From contig CAOLHI010000922.1 of NCBI GenBank assembly GCA_948474755.1, positions 124,001 through 188,000 of the forward strand: DNA of 64,000 bases, written 5' to 3'. Shown here one piece after another: positions 33,901 to 44,245 of this stretch (position 1 is its first letter; each line of letters opens with the position of its first letter). The stretch is from Ctenosaura bakeri (lineage: Eukaryota; Chordata; Lepidosauria; Squamata; Iguanidae). The translations under genes and the position numbers were made by a program. The notes beneath the pieces are model-generated. The model searched no databases. It saw only the letters and a list, made by a program, of their open reading frames with translations, and was not told the origin of the DNA.

Positions 33901-35446
33901 GACAGACAAAGTGTGCTTTGTGCCAGAGTCTGCTCATCACCGAATAACTTCTTGCAGCCAACCAGACCAGATATTTTGAAAGATGACTTCCAAAAAGAGT
34001 TCAATGCAATTCAGTCTACTGAAGGCAGTATATGTATTTCAAAATGCAATTTTTCTATATATTTATTTGGTAGTCAACCTCTATGGAGCACTGCAGGGCT
34101 TTCACTGAGAGAAACTTTTTAGATGAACCACCCTGTGCAGGACCTCAGGGCCTGACCTCTATTCTCTGAGCCACAGGGTGAAGGAGTAATCTGGGATGAG
34201 AGAAATGCCCTGGAATTTACTTACTTGCTTACTCATTTACTTACTGTGCACTACTAGGTGTGTGTATAGGACTGCTTTAGAGTTTTCAAAGATTTCCTGC
34301 CTTCTCTCATTTGTCTTATTCTTAGGCCCCCCTCATATTATTTGAATGCCATGCTGTGAGCAACTGTACCTGATGTGATCTCCCTGCCCTGCTTCCTATA
34401 ACGTTACCAGGGGGCTGTCCCTAGTCTTGGGTTTGCCTGTGAAATTACAGGGCCTGAGAGGCTGCTGACTTACTCCACAGCCCTGAGTACCATGCACAGA
34501 GGGGGAAGAGAAGACTATGCCTTAAGGGACCTCTTTCTCAAACAAATCTCAAAGTCCATAGGTAACTCACACAGCCAGTTTGAAAAGTTGCATTTGACTG
34601 CAACTTGCGGAAAGCCCCAGCCAGAAAGCATGGCAATGTATTTCCTACCAGAATAAGAATGTCCCTGTCTTTAATTGCTGACAGAAGGACTACAGAGTGG
34701 GAGCAAATCTAGCCTTCCTCAGCAGAGGTGCAAAGTGTGAGAATGGCTACCTAGAAGGTCTTCTCTTTCATCCTCACCAGATGTGCCTCAAGTGCTTTCC
34801 CTTCAATACAATACTAAGTGTGCGTGTGTGGACAGATCTAATAATTTACAAGGTTTTTTCATTGGTGGTACCCTGCACTTGGAACTCCTTAGACTGTCTT
34901 ATTCCCTCCAATTTGACTTTCTGGCCACAGTCAGAAGGGGGCTTGTAAATATTTGCTTATGTCATTTTTTCAATCAAGCATGGAAGATTTCCGATTTTCC
35001 CTTACTGAACAAGATAATTGAAATTTTTCCACATTTGTCAATGATTTTTCACATTTCAGGACTTCTTTGAAGGGGAAAAGAGAGCAGGTTTGGGTGTGTA
35101 AAATTCACGGGCCAAGATCCTGCATGGGGGAGAAAGGTATGATCAGTCTCCCAGTCCAGCCTCCTAAAATCCACTATGCAACACAGGCAGATGAATCAAG
35201 TGAAAGAGTCTGTGGTGTGGGAAGACAGGATGTTGAAGGATGACACATCCAGCCCTTCCTGCTAGTGAGCCACAGTGAGACGAAGAGAAGCAGTGACCGT
35301 TACGAGATCCTGTCGTAACTGTTTATTGCAAATGGTGCTCACTGAGCTGAATGTTTCATTCTTCAGTGCCCTGTTCACCAGTACCACAGGGCTCCTTCAC
35401 TTGGTGGGGCTGCCCACTTTTTAAGATGAGTTTGGCTAGGCATATG
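33901..35446. other. Intron 1, unique sequence
   Basis: The first 200 bases may carry the end of the LINE relic. The rest has no recognised repeat. Frames up to 95 codons lack domains. Confidence 0.4.
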
Positions 35447-35472
35447 TGATTGTGGTAATAGTACCACAATCA
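35447..35472. repeat. Perfect short hairpin
   Basis: TGATTGTGGTA (35447-35457) and TACCACAATCA (35462-35472) with a 4-nt loop. It is followed at 35490-35545 by a block shared with 57705-57755 (AATACTGAACAGGATGCCA). Confidence 0.85.
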
Positions 35473-38400
35473 TAAATTTGAATACCAAATTTTAGGAGAT
35501 TCTAAGTCTAACTTACAACTTAATAAATACTGAACAGGATGCCAGCTTTTTGGCTATTGATTTGTTTCATGATTGCTAACACCATAGGCCAAAAAAGAGG
35601 AAGAAGAAGAACTAGTCTGCTGGCAAAAAATAATAATAATGGCAGTTAGTAGTTTTTTCAACAGAGTATCTGAACCTGTCAAAACACCCTTGCTTATCAA
35701 GGACAAGAAAATTTGCAAATATTCATCACATCCTTAGATAAAAAGATATTTATTTGTATACAGGGTATAAGCAAGCATTTATTCTTTTTTTAGTGATACT
35801 TCTTTTCTATTGCTTTTATTGTATTTTAGCAAATTGTCTTGTTCGTTATTTTAGGCATTTCCAGTTTCTTATTTTAACTATATTTTTATGCAGGATTCCA
35901 TGAAATCCTAAAAAGGGGTGGGGGGTGTAGGATATCAGTCAGCTACTTATTGTTCCTGTGCTCAGTCTCCTTTCTGCAAACAGAAAGGAATAAAGCTTGA
36001 AATCTGCCACTGTGATGTCTTAGCCTGCATTACTTGATCTGGAAAACATGAGGTAGAACATATATCCCCTAGTATTAGGAAGAACAATTTCTCGGGGGAT
36101 GTTGTCTCAGGAAGTACTGTCTGTGGAGATCTAAAGTGTAGAAGGCTCTGCTTCAAGGGGTCCTGACTTAACAAAATCTAAGCTCAGGAACTGGGTCCAG
36201 TGTCAATAACTCTGTGGCTTATATTACTGGTCTCCCTGACCAAACTGATCCTTCATCCTCTGTATCCTGGTCTTTTTCTTTTTTTTCTTTCTTTTTTTTG
36301 TGGGGGGGAGAGTAGGTTTGTGAGAGTGAAGGTGAATGAACAGAGACCTTCATCCAAATGAGCTGGCAGTTACTAGTGGGATAGCTAAGGCAAAAGGTGT
36401 ATATTGTTCCTTTCTGTTTTTAAGGCCCCCTAGAGCAGCAGGCCTCAAACAGCTACAAAACTGTCAAAAGAATGATTACAGGCATCTATCTTTTATTTGA
36501 GGTTCTATTTAAAAACAACAGCAGCTGCTTCATTCTTAAACCCCCTTCCATTCTTTCCAGAGGAAAGATTTTGTGGTCATTATTACCATAGCCTCCATCC
36601 CCCGGAATTGCTTTTGACACAACATCCTTTGGAAGCTCAACCATGCACTGAAAACATGGATGCTTAATTTTGTCCTTGTGCCTTCATGTGCTTTTTCTAG
36701 TCTTGGCCTAGTCCAGCTTGTAGGACTTTCTGCCATGCAGTGATAGGAAAGAACAAGGCCCCTACACTGATCCAATTCTTTAAGAAAAGTTTTTCCACTT
36801 AGTAGTTCTTGTAGCTTCTAAACAGCTGCTATTTGCAAATAGCCATTACGTCGGAGAAGTAAGTGAACAGTGGTTACTTTGTTTTTTGCTCTTGAGATAT
36901 CATCAAAGTTTTAAGAAGTACGGGAAGTTTATAAATAGAGTCTACATCACAGAGCTTACTGAAAATGGCTAAAGCAGTTTCCTCATCCTTCAAGTGAAAA
37001 AAAAAATACCAAAGACAGAGGTGAAATTCTCAAGAGACTTTTGGTTTCCAAATGTATTGTGAGTTTACCACTGCAATAAAAGGGCTTCTGACTTTTTCTT
37101 TTTTAGATATGATAGAGGAGAAAGTTTGCCAGTGTTACTGCTGCTTTTCACAGTTATCCCAAACAATCATCCCAATTTAAGGAAGATCTTAACAGTGGTG
37201 AAACTGCAGAAGTGTGTTTGAAGTAAGAGGGCTTTGTGACTTCAATGTCTCTCTTAACTATCTTTGCAGAGGGCCTAGCAGATTTTGCTTAATTAGCACT
37301 GAATTTTACAGGGTCAATGAGAGGAGAGGCACACAAAAGATGTTCCAAAAGTGTACGGACCCTCCATGTTCTATATTGTTAATTATGCCCAGTAATGTCA
37401 CATCTCTAGTCACTTGTTGCTGTTTCTACTAACATGATTGTGTGATTATTCTATCAGAGTATTAAGTAGGGCTGTCAGTCTTCACTTATTTCATTGTCAC
37501 AGGTGAACAACAACATTGCCAGAATATTGTCAAAAGTCCCCCCACCCAGTGGGTTAGACTGTAGGAGGGTTTTTAATTTTTTAGCAAATTGAGAGACATT
37601 TTGGTAGGATTTATCTATTATTATTGTTGTTGTTGTTACTGTTATTATTATTATTGCAAATATTACATGCAATTATTTTAGTGGCTCAAAATCACAGATT
37701 TTTGTTTTGATTTTTGCAAAACCCAACATTTTTGTGCAAAAATAATAGTTTTGTGCAACATACAGTTTTCTTGCTAAATCTTTTTGTTTGTTTGCTTGCT
37801 TGTTTGTTGCAAGAAATACAGGATGGAATTCTATTGGTGCACTAATGTAGCAGCAGCACTTCCAGGATGATGTGGCGACGTTAAAGGAAAGCCAATTAAA
37901 ATCTGCTGACTCTGGGCAGCCAGTTTCCACATCTGCCTTATCCTTTCATTGTCACTAGGCTCAAACTTGTTCTTCCTATGGCCGCTGGCTTTGTAGCATG
38001 CCAACATGATTCCAGCCACAATATTACTATGGACAAAGAGAAACACTCCTCCTGGTATTAGTGGACTTGAACATGTTTAAGTTTGGCTCATTCTCTTCCT
38101 AAGAAATGGAGCTGAAATCTAGTTGTGACACTTTTTCTCAGATTTTCTGAAAAATAAATTAAAGAGAACAAAAAAGGAAATCCTCTTAGTAAGTATTTTG
38201 TTAGATATCTCATCAATAATTTAATCCATAACACAGATTTTCTTTCTGTTTGTTGTCATAGCTTAGAATTTTGGTGCCAAAGGGAAAGAAAGCAATGTAA
38301 CAAAATAGAAAGAAAGAAAATGACAGCCTTCTAATCTCATGATATTTACATGTTCTACAGATCTCAACTCCAGAATAAAAAATATTGTAAGTATTAAAAT

Positions 38401-38960
38401 AATTGCCACACCCTATTTTAAGTACTTGACTCATACTATTTTAGCACTGAAGTTGAGAATAGGTGTGTTTTTCTGTTGTTCTGCCCATTGCTATAATTAA
38501 CTCTTGAACTGATTTCACATCAGTTTGTCCTCATGGGTACACAGGTTATATACAGCAATACCAGTTTTTGTTTGGGAAAACAGGAATATATTGCCCTCTA
38601 GTGTTTAAAAATATATCTCTAGTGTGAAAACCAATGGGATTTCACCTAAAATTTCATTTCTCCTTCTTTAAGCTGCAAAAACACAAAGGTGTTCCTTTCC
38701 TTGAATGTCCACATATTGATTTATTTAGGGGGAGTGTATCATATCTCTTATGAGATGGAAAACACAACATGCTGTTATTTATCAATGCCAACTGAGTTTC
38801 AAACCTGAAATGCAGCCTTTTAGAGAATTTCAGATGATCGGCTTTTGATTTTTGGTGTATCTTTACTTTGAAGCTTTGTCATTTACAAACAGTCTTTGAA
38901 ACATTAAAGTGGAGCAAGCAATTTATAAATAGTTTGCACTAATCAAGAATTTTAATAAAG
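35473..38960. other. Intron 1, mostly unique, several simple runs
   Basis: Simple sequence: a polypyrimidine run at 36271-36299 followed by G8 at 36302-36308, (TTA/TTG)n at 37617-37656, and (TTTG)n/(CTTG)n at 37783-37809. No coding exon or clear mobile element. The stretch 38820-38950 is unique and moderately complex; a conservation scan would show whether it is functional. Confidence 0.4.
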
Positions 38961-39180
38961 GTACCAGATCCCACCTGATCTTGAAAGGTAAACAGGATCA
39001 GCCCTGGTTAGTGCTTGGATGGGACACCACCAACAAATATTAGGTGCCATATGCTATATTTCAGAAAAAGGAACTGGCAAATCCATCTCTGAGTATTCCT
39101 GGCCTCAAAAAGCCCTGTGATATTCACGAGGTCACCATAAGTCAACAGCTGACTTGAAAGTACATAACCACACACATAGT
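38961..39180 (+). mobile_element. 5S rRNA-derived SINE
   Basis: The head 38961-39055 follows 5S rRNA in order: CCTGATCTTGAAAGGTAA, ACAGG, CCTGGTTAGTGCTTGGATGG, and GGTGCC at 39043. This includes the A box/IE/C box internal promoter region of 5S genes. The tail has GAACTGGCAAATCCATCTCT, CACGAGGTCACCATAAGTCA and GACTTGAAAGTACATAACC, shared with SINEs at 6503 (minus), 60490 and 62278. Diverged from real 5S (AGATCCCACC at the start, gaps after ACACCACC), so it is a retroposon and not a 5S gene. Confidence 0.85.
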
Positions 39181-40053
39181 CAGTGATGTAGACTCAAGTC
39201 GACTGACTTGGACTCAAGTCGGAATTAAGTCGCTTCAGTGACTCGACTCAAATTCGACTTGGCAATAAATGATGCACTGACTTGACTCGACTTGAGATTT
39301 GTATATTTTTAGTGACTGACGTGCTGCCCTTGGTTCAGTAACATAACACATTTGTCCAGAAACCTTACAACTCTGAACAACACTTCCATCTCTTTTTGTC
39401 TACTGGTCACATGACAATCTGCCTCAAGTCTAAACTGTGGGCGCATTTCTCAGAACAAATGGGTTAGGCAACAGGCTTGAGGCAGGGTTGAGGTCTGCTC
39501 AGCAGCCTGTCCCTGCTGCATATCGGACAAACCTTCTAAAACTTTTCCTAAGAACCAAAGACAAGACTCTCCCCCAGAGTGCAGAGTGCATTTCTTGGAG
39601 GTGAACAGTAAATGTGTTAGGCAACAGGCTTGAGGAGGAAGGATCCTTCCTTCTCAAGCTTTTGAAGCTTCAGTAATGGGGAGTAAGAAGGATCCTGTTC
39701 CTCACTTCTGAAGCTGCAGGCTTTTTTATGCCCACTAGCACAACAGCCTCCAGCTTCAGGAAGGTAGAGTAAGAAGGATCTTATTCCCCATTTCCAAAGC
39801 TGCAGATGACAGTATTGCAAATGTGGAGGGCTGACTCTGCTTAAATTGTTAAAACTGACTGTATTCGATTCTGTCCAGAAATTCTGGAATACAGGTTGGG
39901 GTATAAAGTTGGCCCCCAGACATGAGACTTGACTTGAGAATTGACTTGAAAATATCTTCAAGGACTTGAGACATGACTTGAGATTGAAGGTAGAGACTTG
40001 AGACTTAACTTGAGACTTGAAGTAAAAGACTTAAATACATAAATACACAACTG
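39181..40053. mobile_element. hAT-type DNA transposon, non-autonomous (873 bp)
   Basis: The element is flanked by an 8-bp direct repeat CACATAGT (39173-39180 and 40054-40061). It begins CAGTGATGTA and ends TACACAACTG, giving an imperfect TIR with the CAG start typical of hAT. The subterminal regions contain many short repeats in opposite orientation: ACTCAAGTC/GACTTG words at 39193-39300 and GACTTGA words at 39920-40030. No transposase frame is present. Internally, TTAGGCAACAGGCTTGAGG occurs twice (39464 and 39617). It inserted at the tail of the 5S SINE. Confidence 0.8.
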
Positions 40054-40061
40054 CACATAGT

Positions 40062-41299
40062 GGTATCAATATGATAGTAAGAGTGATAACTTGTCTGGAT
40101 TTGTCAACTATGTGTTTTGTATCTTACTAAGGGATTATTATTTAATCAATTTTACAATGCTAAATCCTGGACAAAAAGGATCCCCTCATGTCCTTAGTTC
40201 TTCACATATGAGAATGGGAACATCAACCAATATCATTGTAGGAACAAGCAAGTTATACTGTAGCGATGATATAACATTATCGTCTCCTTTAAATATCGAT
40301 GATGCAGTGCGTGTGTGTGTGTGCGCGCACGCGCGTGTATGCATGTGTGTGTTATCCGTTCAAAGAATAATCAGGCAAAAACAATCAGACTGTTTCATAA
40401 GTAGCCATCTGCAGATGTTATAAAGATACTGGATGTATCATGCTATCCAGTCCCTCTAGCTGTGTACCACTGGAAGTTAGCATTAATGGATCAATGGAAG
40501 AGGGAAATAGCTTGAATAGTAGCAGAAGGATATTTTAGAAACTAGTTTCGAGCATTGATATTAGGTGACAATCCATAAAAGCCTTGACAATGGCTATATT
40601 CCCCCTGAAGTTACACAGAAAACTGTTGTGATAATTATTCATTCCTATAAGACCATCTGTGTGCACAGCACTTTACAACATACAAGGGAAAGCATCTTTA
40701 AGCTTGTGTATGCAATCCTATGGTCTCTGGGAAGGTATTCCAGGGGCTATTGTATAGAATTGATTTTCCCCATGCAACAGTCCAAGGGCTGAAGAGGAAG
40801 GCCAACTGTTTTATCCCACTCACACCTTGTAGAAGTTTCTAATGTCTCCAGTGTTCTCTGGCATTTGATAGAAGACAAAGGAGATCAGATTATGACAGTG
40901 GTGAATTAGGATGGATTAGGATTAGGATCCCGCGACCAATTTTATTGGGCAACCAGGGTGAGCAAGCACTTCTATACAGAGAGACCAGTGCAATAAGGAA
41001 TCCAAACTTTGAAAGTTGACCTTTGACATAATTTGATTCAGAGCTCTCTCTCCACTACCATCTTAAACTCAGCTGTAACATCTCAAGAAATATGCAACTC
41101 TGTGATCCTCCATTGTCACATTCGGAGGCATATCTACAGTGGGGCAACTAGGGCTCATGCACCAGGTGCCAATGCCAGGGGTAACAAAAAAGCAGAATCC
41201 CCCCATCCTCCTGACAGCCACCGGCCCCCACCTGCTGCCACTTTCATGATCTATTCTTTGACTTTTATTGATCTAATAAAGGTATCGCCATTTTATACA
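40062..41299. other. Intron 1; alternating purine-pyrimidine tract at 40307-40352
   Basis: The tract GTGC(GT)n then GCGCGCACGCGCG then TGTATGCATGTGTGTGT is 46 bases of uninterrupted alternation, a classic Z-DNA-prone sequence. At 41130-41235 a C-rich stretch (GCCACCGGCCCCCACC) looks like a decayed repeat. Otherwise unique. Confidence 0.6.
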
Positions 41300-41341
41300 C
41301 AGAGAGAGATGGGGAGAGAGGGGGAGAGAGGGAGAGAGAAG
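41300..41341. repeat. (AG)n-rich purine tract
   Basis: Imperfect AGAGAG/GGGGAGAG units, nearly all purine on the plus strand (one T at 41310). Confidence 0.85.
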
Positions 41342-41596
41342 TAGCTTAAGCCTTCTCAGAGTTTTCTGCTATGTCCCCAACATGAGGGACAACATCACTC
41401 CTGGAAGTAGTATAATTCATTCCCCATATACACTGTTAATGCAAAGGAGGTGAATGCCACTCCCCCCTCATTTCTGCCTCTCAGGCAAGAGACTAATAGG
41501 TCTTTAATATGTAATTTGAATAGATTGGTCAACATTGCCATGCCACGATGTCAATAAGAAGGATTATGGTTGTGTAACAAACAAGGGTTTCTTGTT

Positions 41597-41808
41597 GGCA
41601 AGCATGGTGTACTAGTTTGAGCATTGGACTGCTACTCTGGAGACCAGTGTTCAAATCCCTGCTTGATAATGGAAACCCACTGGATCACCATGGGCAAGTC
41701 ATATTCTCTCAGCCTCAACAGAAGGCAAAGACAACACCCCATGAATGAATCTTGCCAAGAAAACCCTGTGATAGGTTCACCTTAGGGTCACCTTAATTCA
41801 GATCAAGG
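41597..41808 (+). mobile_element. tRNA-derived SINE
   Basis: The head has an A-box-like GGTGTACTAGTTTGAGC and an excellent B box GTTCAAATCCC (41649-41659), both parts of a pol III promoter. A core follows with CACCATGGGCAAGTCA and CTCAGCCTCA, like CORE/MIR-type SINEs. Then come CTTGCCAAGAAAACCC and CACCTTAGGGTCACC. It lies in intron 1, about 0.5 kb upstream of the coding exon. Not a functional tRNA gene: no cloverleaf with acceptor stem. Confidence 0.8.
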
Positions 41809-42328
41809 AAACCAAACTGGAAATTATCTCCATTATTTTGGTAATTCATACTCGTCCTAGACAGATGCACAAGTAGCTCCCAGCCACTGCTGTTGTTTTT
41901 CAGTGTCTCAATGACTTCTTTTCCAATCCTGTTGTAATAGGAACACATTTTTGAAAAGTATAAGAGAAATTGTCCAAATTAAATGTTTGCTTAAAATTTG
42001 CCTTAGCCTAAGGTATTTCCTGCTTATCATCCTTTTGTTCTTGCAAACACTTTTTACAATCAAGTAGAAGGTACCTTACCATTCATTGTGCTTTTGTGTA
42101 GCCTGTAGGATTATGAATAGCAGTTTCAAAGTATCTGAAAAACAAGTGGTTTTTTTTTCCTATTAAAAAAATGTTAAGAGTCATCCTATTCTTGTCATCT
42201 ATTGCAGAATCAGTAAAACTTTTCACATTTGGGACTTTTCCGTTAGAATTGGATAGCTTATTTAATTAATATATTTTAATTGCTGTATGGATTTTCTTAA
42301 CCTACTCTAATTTCTCCCTTTGTTGCAG
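41809..42328 (+). other. Intron 1, distal end with splice acceptor
   Basis: The last bases read CTAATTTCTCCCTTTGTTGCAG, a strong polypyrimidine tract and AG at 42327-42328. Possible branch sites (e.g. TTAAC at 42298) lie upstream. Inferred intron length from 12359 is 29,970 bases. Confidence 0.6.
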
Positions 42329-42595
42329 ATAATGTTAAGTGACTTTTCCATTGATTATTGGGAACTGGAACATGCAGAGAAGACCGCTTCCAATATAAAT
42401 TTGCAACTCCTTGGACTTCTAGATCGCAAAGTTTCATAGCTTCATCCACCCCCCTTATTAATGCATTGCAATGGTCACATGAATGGATGGAGAGTGGTAC
42501 TGATACCATCCTTTGGCTTGTTTATAATGGCACTTTAGAAGGAAGAAGCCAATTGTTTCTTAAATAAATAATAAACAGAAAGTCCTGCAAAAACA
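42329..42595 (+). promoter_or_regulatory. NDST4: 5' UTR part of NDST4 coding exon, with uORFs
   Basis: Between the acceptor and the start codon there are several upstream AUG frames: 42332-42439 (35 codons and stop, in frame with the main start but closed before it), 42372-42398 (8 codons and stop) and 42461-42538 (25 codons and stop). These would reduce scanning to the main AUG. Known for the family: NDST mRNAs carry long structured leaders and are translationally regulated. A longer open frame at 42358-42567 begins at TTG and is not credited as a start. Confidence 0.7.
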
Positions 42596-43576
42596 ATGAA
42601 TCTGATTGTGAAACTTCGTAGAAGTTTCCGAACATTAGTAATACTCTTAGCTACTTTCTGTTTAGTGAGCATAGTAATTTCTGCTTATTACTTGTATACA
42701 GGTCACAAGCAAGAAATAGCTCTTATTGAAACCACAGATGGGGTAGAATGTGAAAACCTTAAGCTTTTGCCATACAGGTCTATGGACCTTAAAATGGTGA
42801 AACAAATTGATCCGTCAAGGACTGACCCTACTGTTCTGCTGTTTGTTGAAAGCCAGTACTCTCAGCTTGGCCAAGATATCATAGCTATTCTGGAATCTAG
42901 CCGATTTCAGTTTCAGATGGTGATCGCATCCGGGAAAGGGGACATTCCTCCACTAGCTGATAATGGTAAAGGGAAATACATCCTTGTGATTTATGAAAAT
43001 ATTTTAAAGTACACATCCATGGATTCCTGGAATAGAGAACTCCTGGAAAAATACTGTGTGGAATACAGTGTTAGCATAATTGGTTTTCATAAAGCCAATG
43101 AGAACAGCTTGTCAAGCATAAAACTCAAAGGATTTCCATTACATCTTTACAATAATGTAGCTCTGCAAGATTGCTTAGTAAATCCCCAGTCTCCTCTATT
43201 GCACATAACCAAAGCCCCAAGGGTCGAGAAAGGCCCATTACCTGGTGAAGATTGGACCGTTTTCCAATATAATCACTCTACTTACCAACCAGTGCTTTTA
43301 ACAGAAATTCAGGCTTTCAAACCATTCCCAGCATCACTGCCGAAGGTTCCTCTTTATGCTACAGTGATTCAGGACCTGGGACTACATGATGGGATTCAAA
43401 GAGTCCTTTTTGGAAACAATTTGAACTTTTGGCTGCACAAACTCATTTTTATAGATGCCATCTCCTTCTTGACAGGGAAAAGGCTTACACTGTCCTTGGA
43501 TAGATACATTCTTGTTGACATTGATGACATCTTTGTTGGAAAGGAAGGGACAAGAATGAATGTAAATGATGTCAAG
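42596..43576 (+). CDS. NDST4: NDST4, first coding exon (codons 1-327)
   Basis: NDST4 is a Golgi type II membrane enzyme. It removes the acetyl group from GlcNAc in nascent heparan sulfate and then N-sulfates it. Seen here: a short basic cytosolic end ([13 protein letters not shown]), a single membrane anchor at about 14-34, a stem, then the N-deacetylase domain. Family blocks are [20 protein letters not shown] (78), [20 protein letters not shown] (153), [20 protein letters not shown] (262) and [19 protein letters not shown] (300). A possible N-glycosylation site NHS is at 226-228. The Asp pair at 310-311 could belong to a metal-binding site (inference). The start AUG has A at -3. The exon ends GTCAAG|GTAAG, phase 0. 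Among paralogues the [13 protein letters not shown] start fits NDST4 better than NDST3, from remembered sequence. The sulfotransferase domain lies in later exons outside the window. Frame intact. Confidence 0.93.
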
Positions 43577-43779
43577 GTAAGATGAAAATTAATGGTGAAA
43601 CTTCTTCTCCGTAATATATTTCTGAGATACAATAATGTGAAAGAATATCTCTCAGTATTATGTTACCCTACATTTTGCAAACACCAGTCTGCCTTGTAAG
43701 CGTCTAAAACCAGGTCAAATTGCATTACTATATCATTTTTTTTCCTGAAACCCATCCTTCCTCAGAAGTTTTCAGAGTG
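43577..43779 (+). other. Start of intron 2
   Basis: Begins with GTAAGATG, a good donor. Otherwise unrecognised. Confidence 0.75.
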
Positions 43780-43925
43780 TTATGTATGTCACCTCTTCCA
43801 TGTTATTATCTCCACAACAGTCTTATGAGATAGATTGGTCTGGGGAAAACCTTCATGAGGCAGGGATCTAGGTTTCATCCAGACCCGACATTCTGCCTGT
43901 TACACTACACTGCTTCTTTGGTCTT
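43780..43925 (-). mobile_element. tRNA-SINE-like fragment, reverse orientation
   Basis: TTATTATCTCCACAACAGTC, TATGAGATAGATTGGTCTGG and CCAGACCCGACATTCTGCCT followed by TACACTACACTGC read as the reverse complement of a tRNA-derived SINE with head GGTGTAGTGGTTAG-like. Diverged and incomplete. Confidence 0.5.
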
Positions 43926-44149
43926 GTGAAATGTATTAAATTTAAGCTATGCGGATTTATACACTCATAGCATACACTAATATTTTCATGGGCTTTCAGC
44001 TGAAATATTTAAATATTTAAATACTGGGAATGTTGTAACAGAGCTATTAAAAAGGCCCCACAAGCCTTGGATACAGCTTGGAGGTTAAAAATAAATTAAT
44101 AGCACAAAGAGGTACCTAAATGATACCTTCACTGGAATTGTCTAAGTAA
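43926..44149. other. Intron 2, unique sequence
   Basis: Nothing recognised except a (TATTTAAA)-type run near 44006-44022. Confidence 0.35.
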
Positions 44150-44245
44150 GGGGTGGTCAACTGTTGCTATCCAGAGGTTGTTGAACTGCAAATCCCATAA
44201 TCTGTCATCTGTACTGGCTAAGCCTTATGGGAACTGTAGGTAAAA
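44150..44245. mobile_element. Palindromic MITE family B
   Basis: GGTTGTTGAACTGCAAATCCC and CTTATGGGAACTGTAGG are the two halves. A-run at the right edge. Confidence 0.5.

Noticed and set aside
38961..39060. 5S rRNA gene
   Set aside because: Clear 5S similarity, but diverged in the 5' portion and after ACACCACC, no terminator T-run at the expected place, and joined to a SINE tail.
41597..41670. tRNA gene
   Set aside because: A and B boxes are present but there is no cloverleaf or acceptor stem, and the sequence continues into a SINE body.
42358..42567. 69-codon frame upstream of NDST4 as a uORF
   Set aside because: It begins with TTG, not ATG. Real AUG frames in this leader are at 42332, 42372 and 42461.
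42596..43576. NDST3 instead of NDST4
   Set aside because: The N-terminal [13 protein letters not shown] and the sequence around 150-180 fit NDST4 better from memory; a gene tree would settle it.
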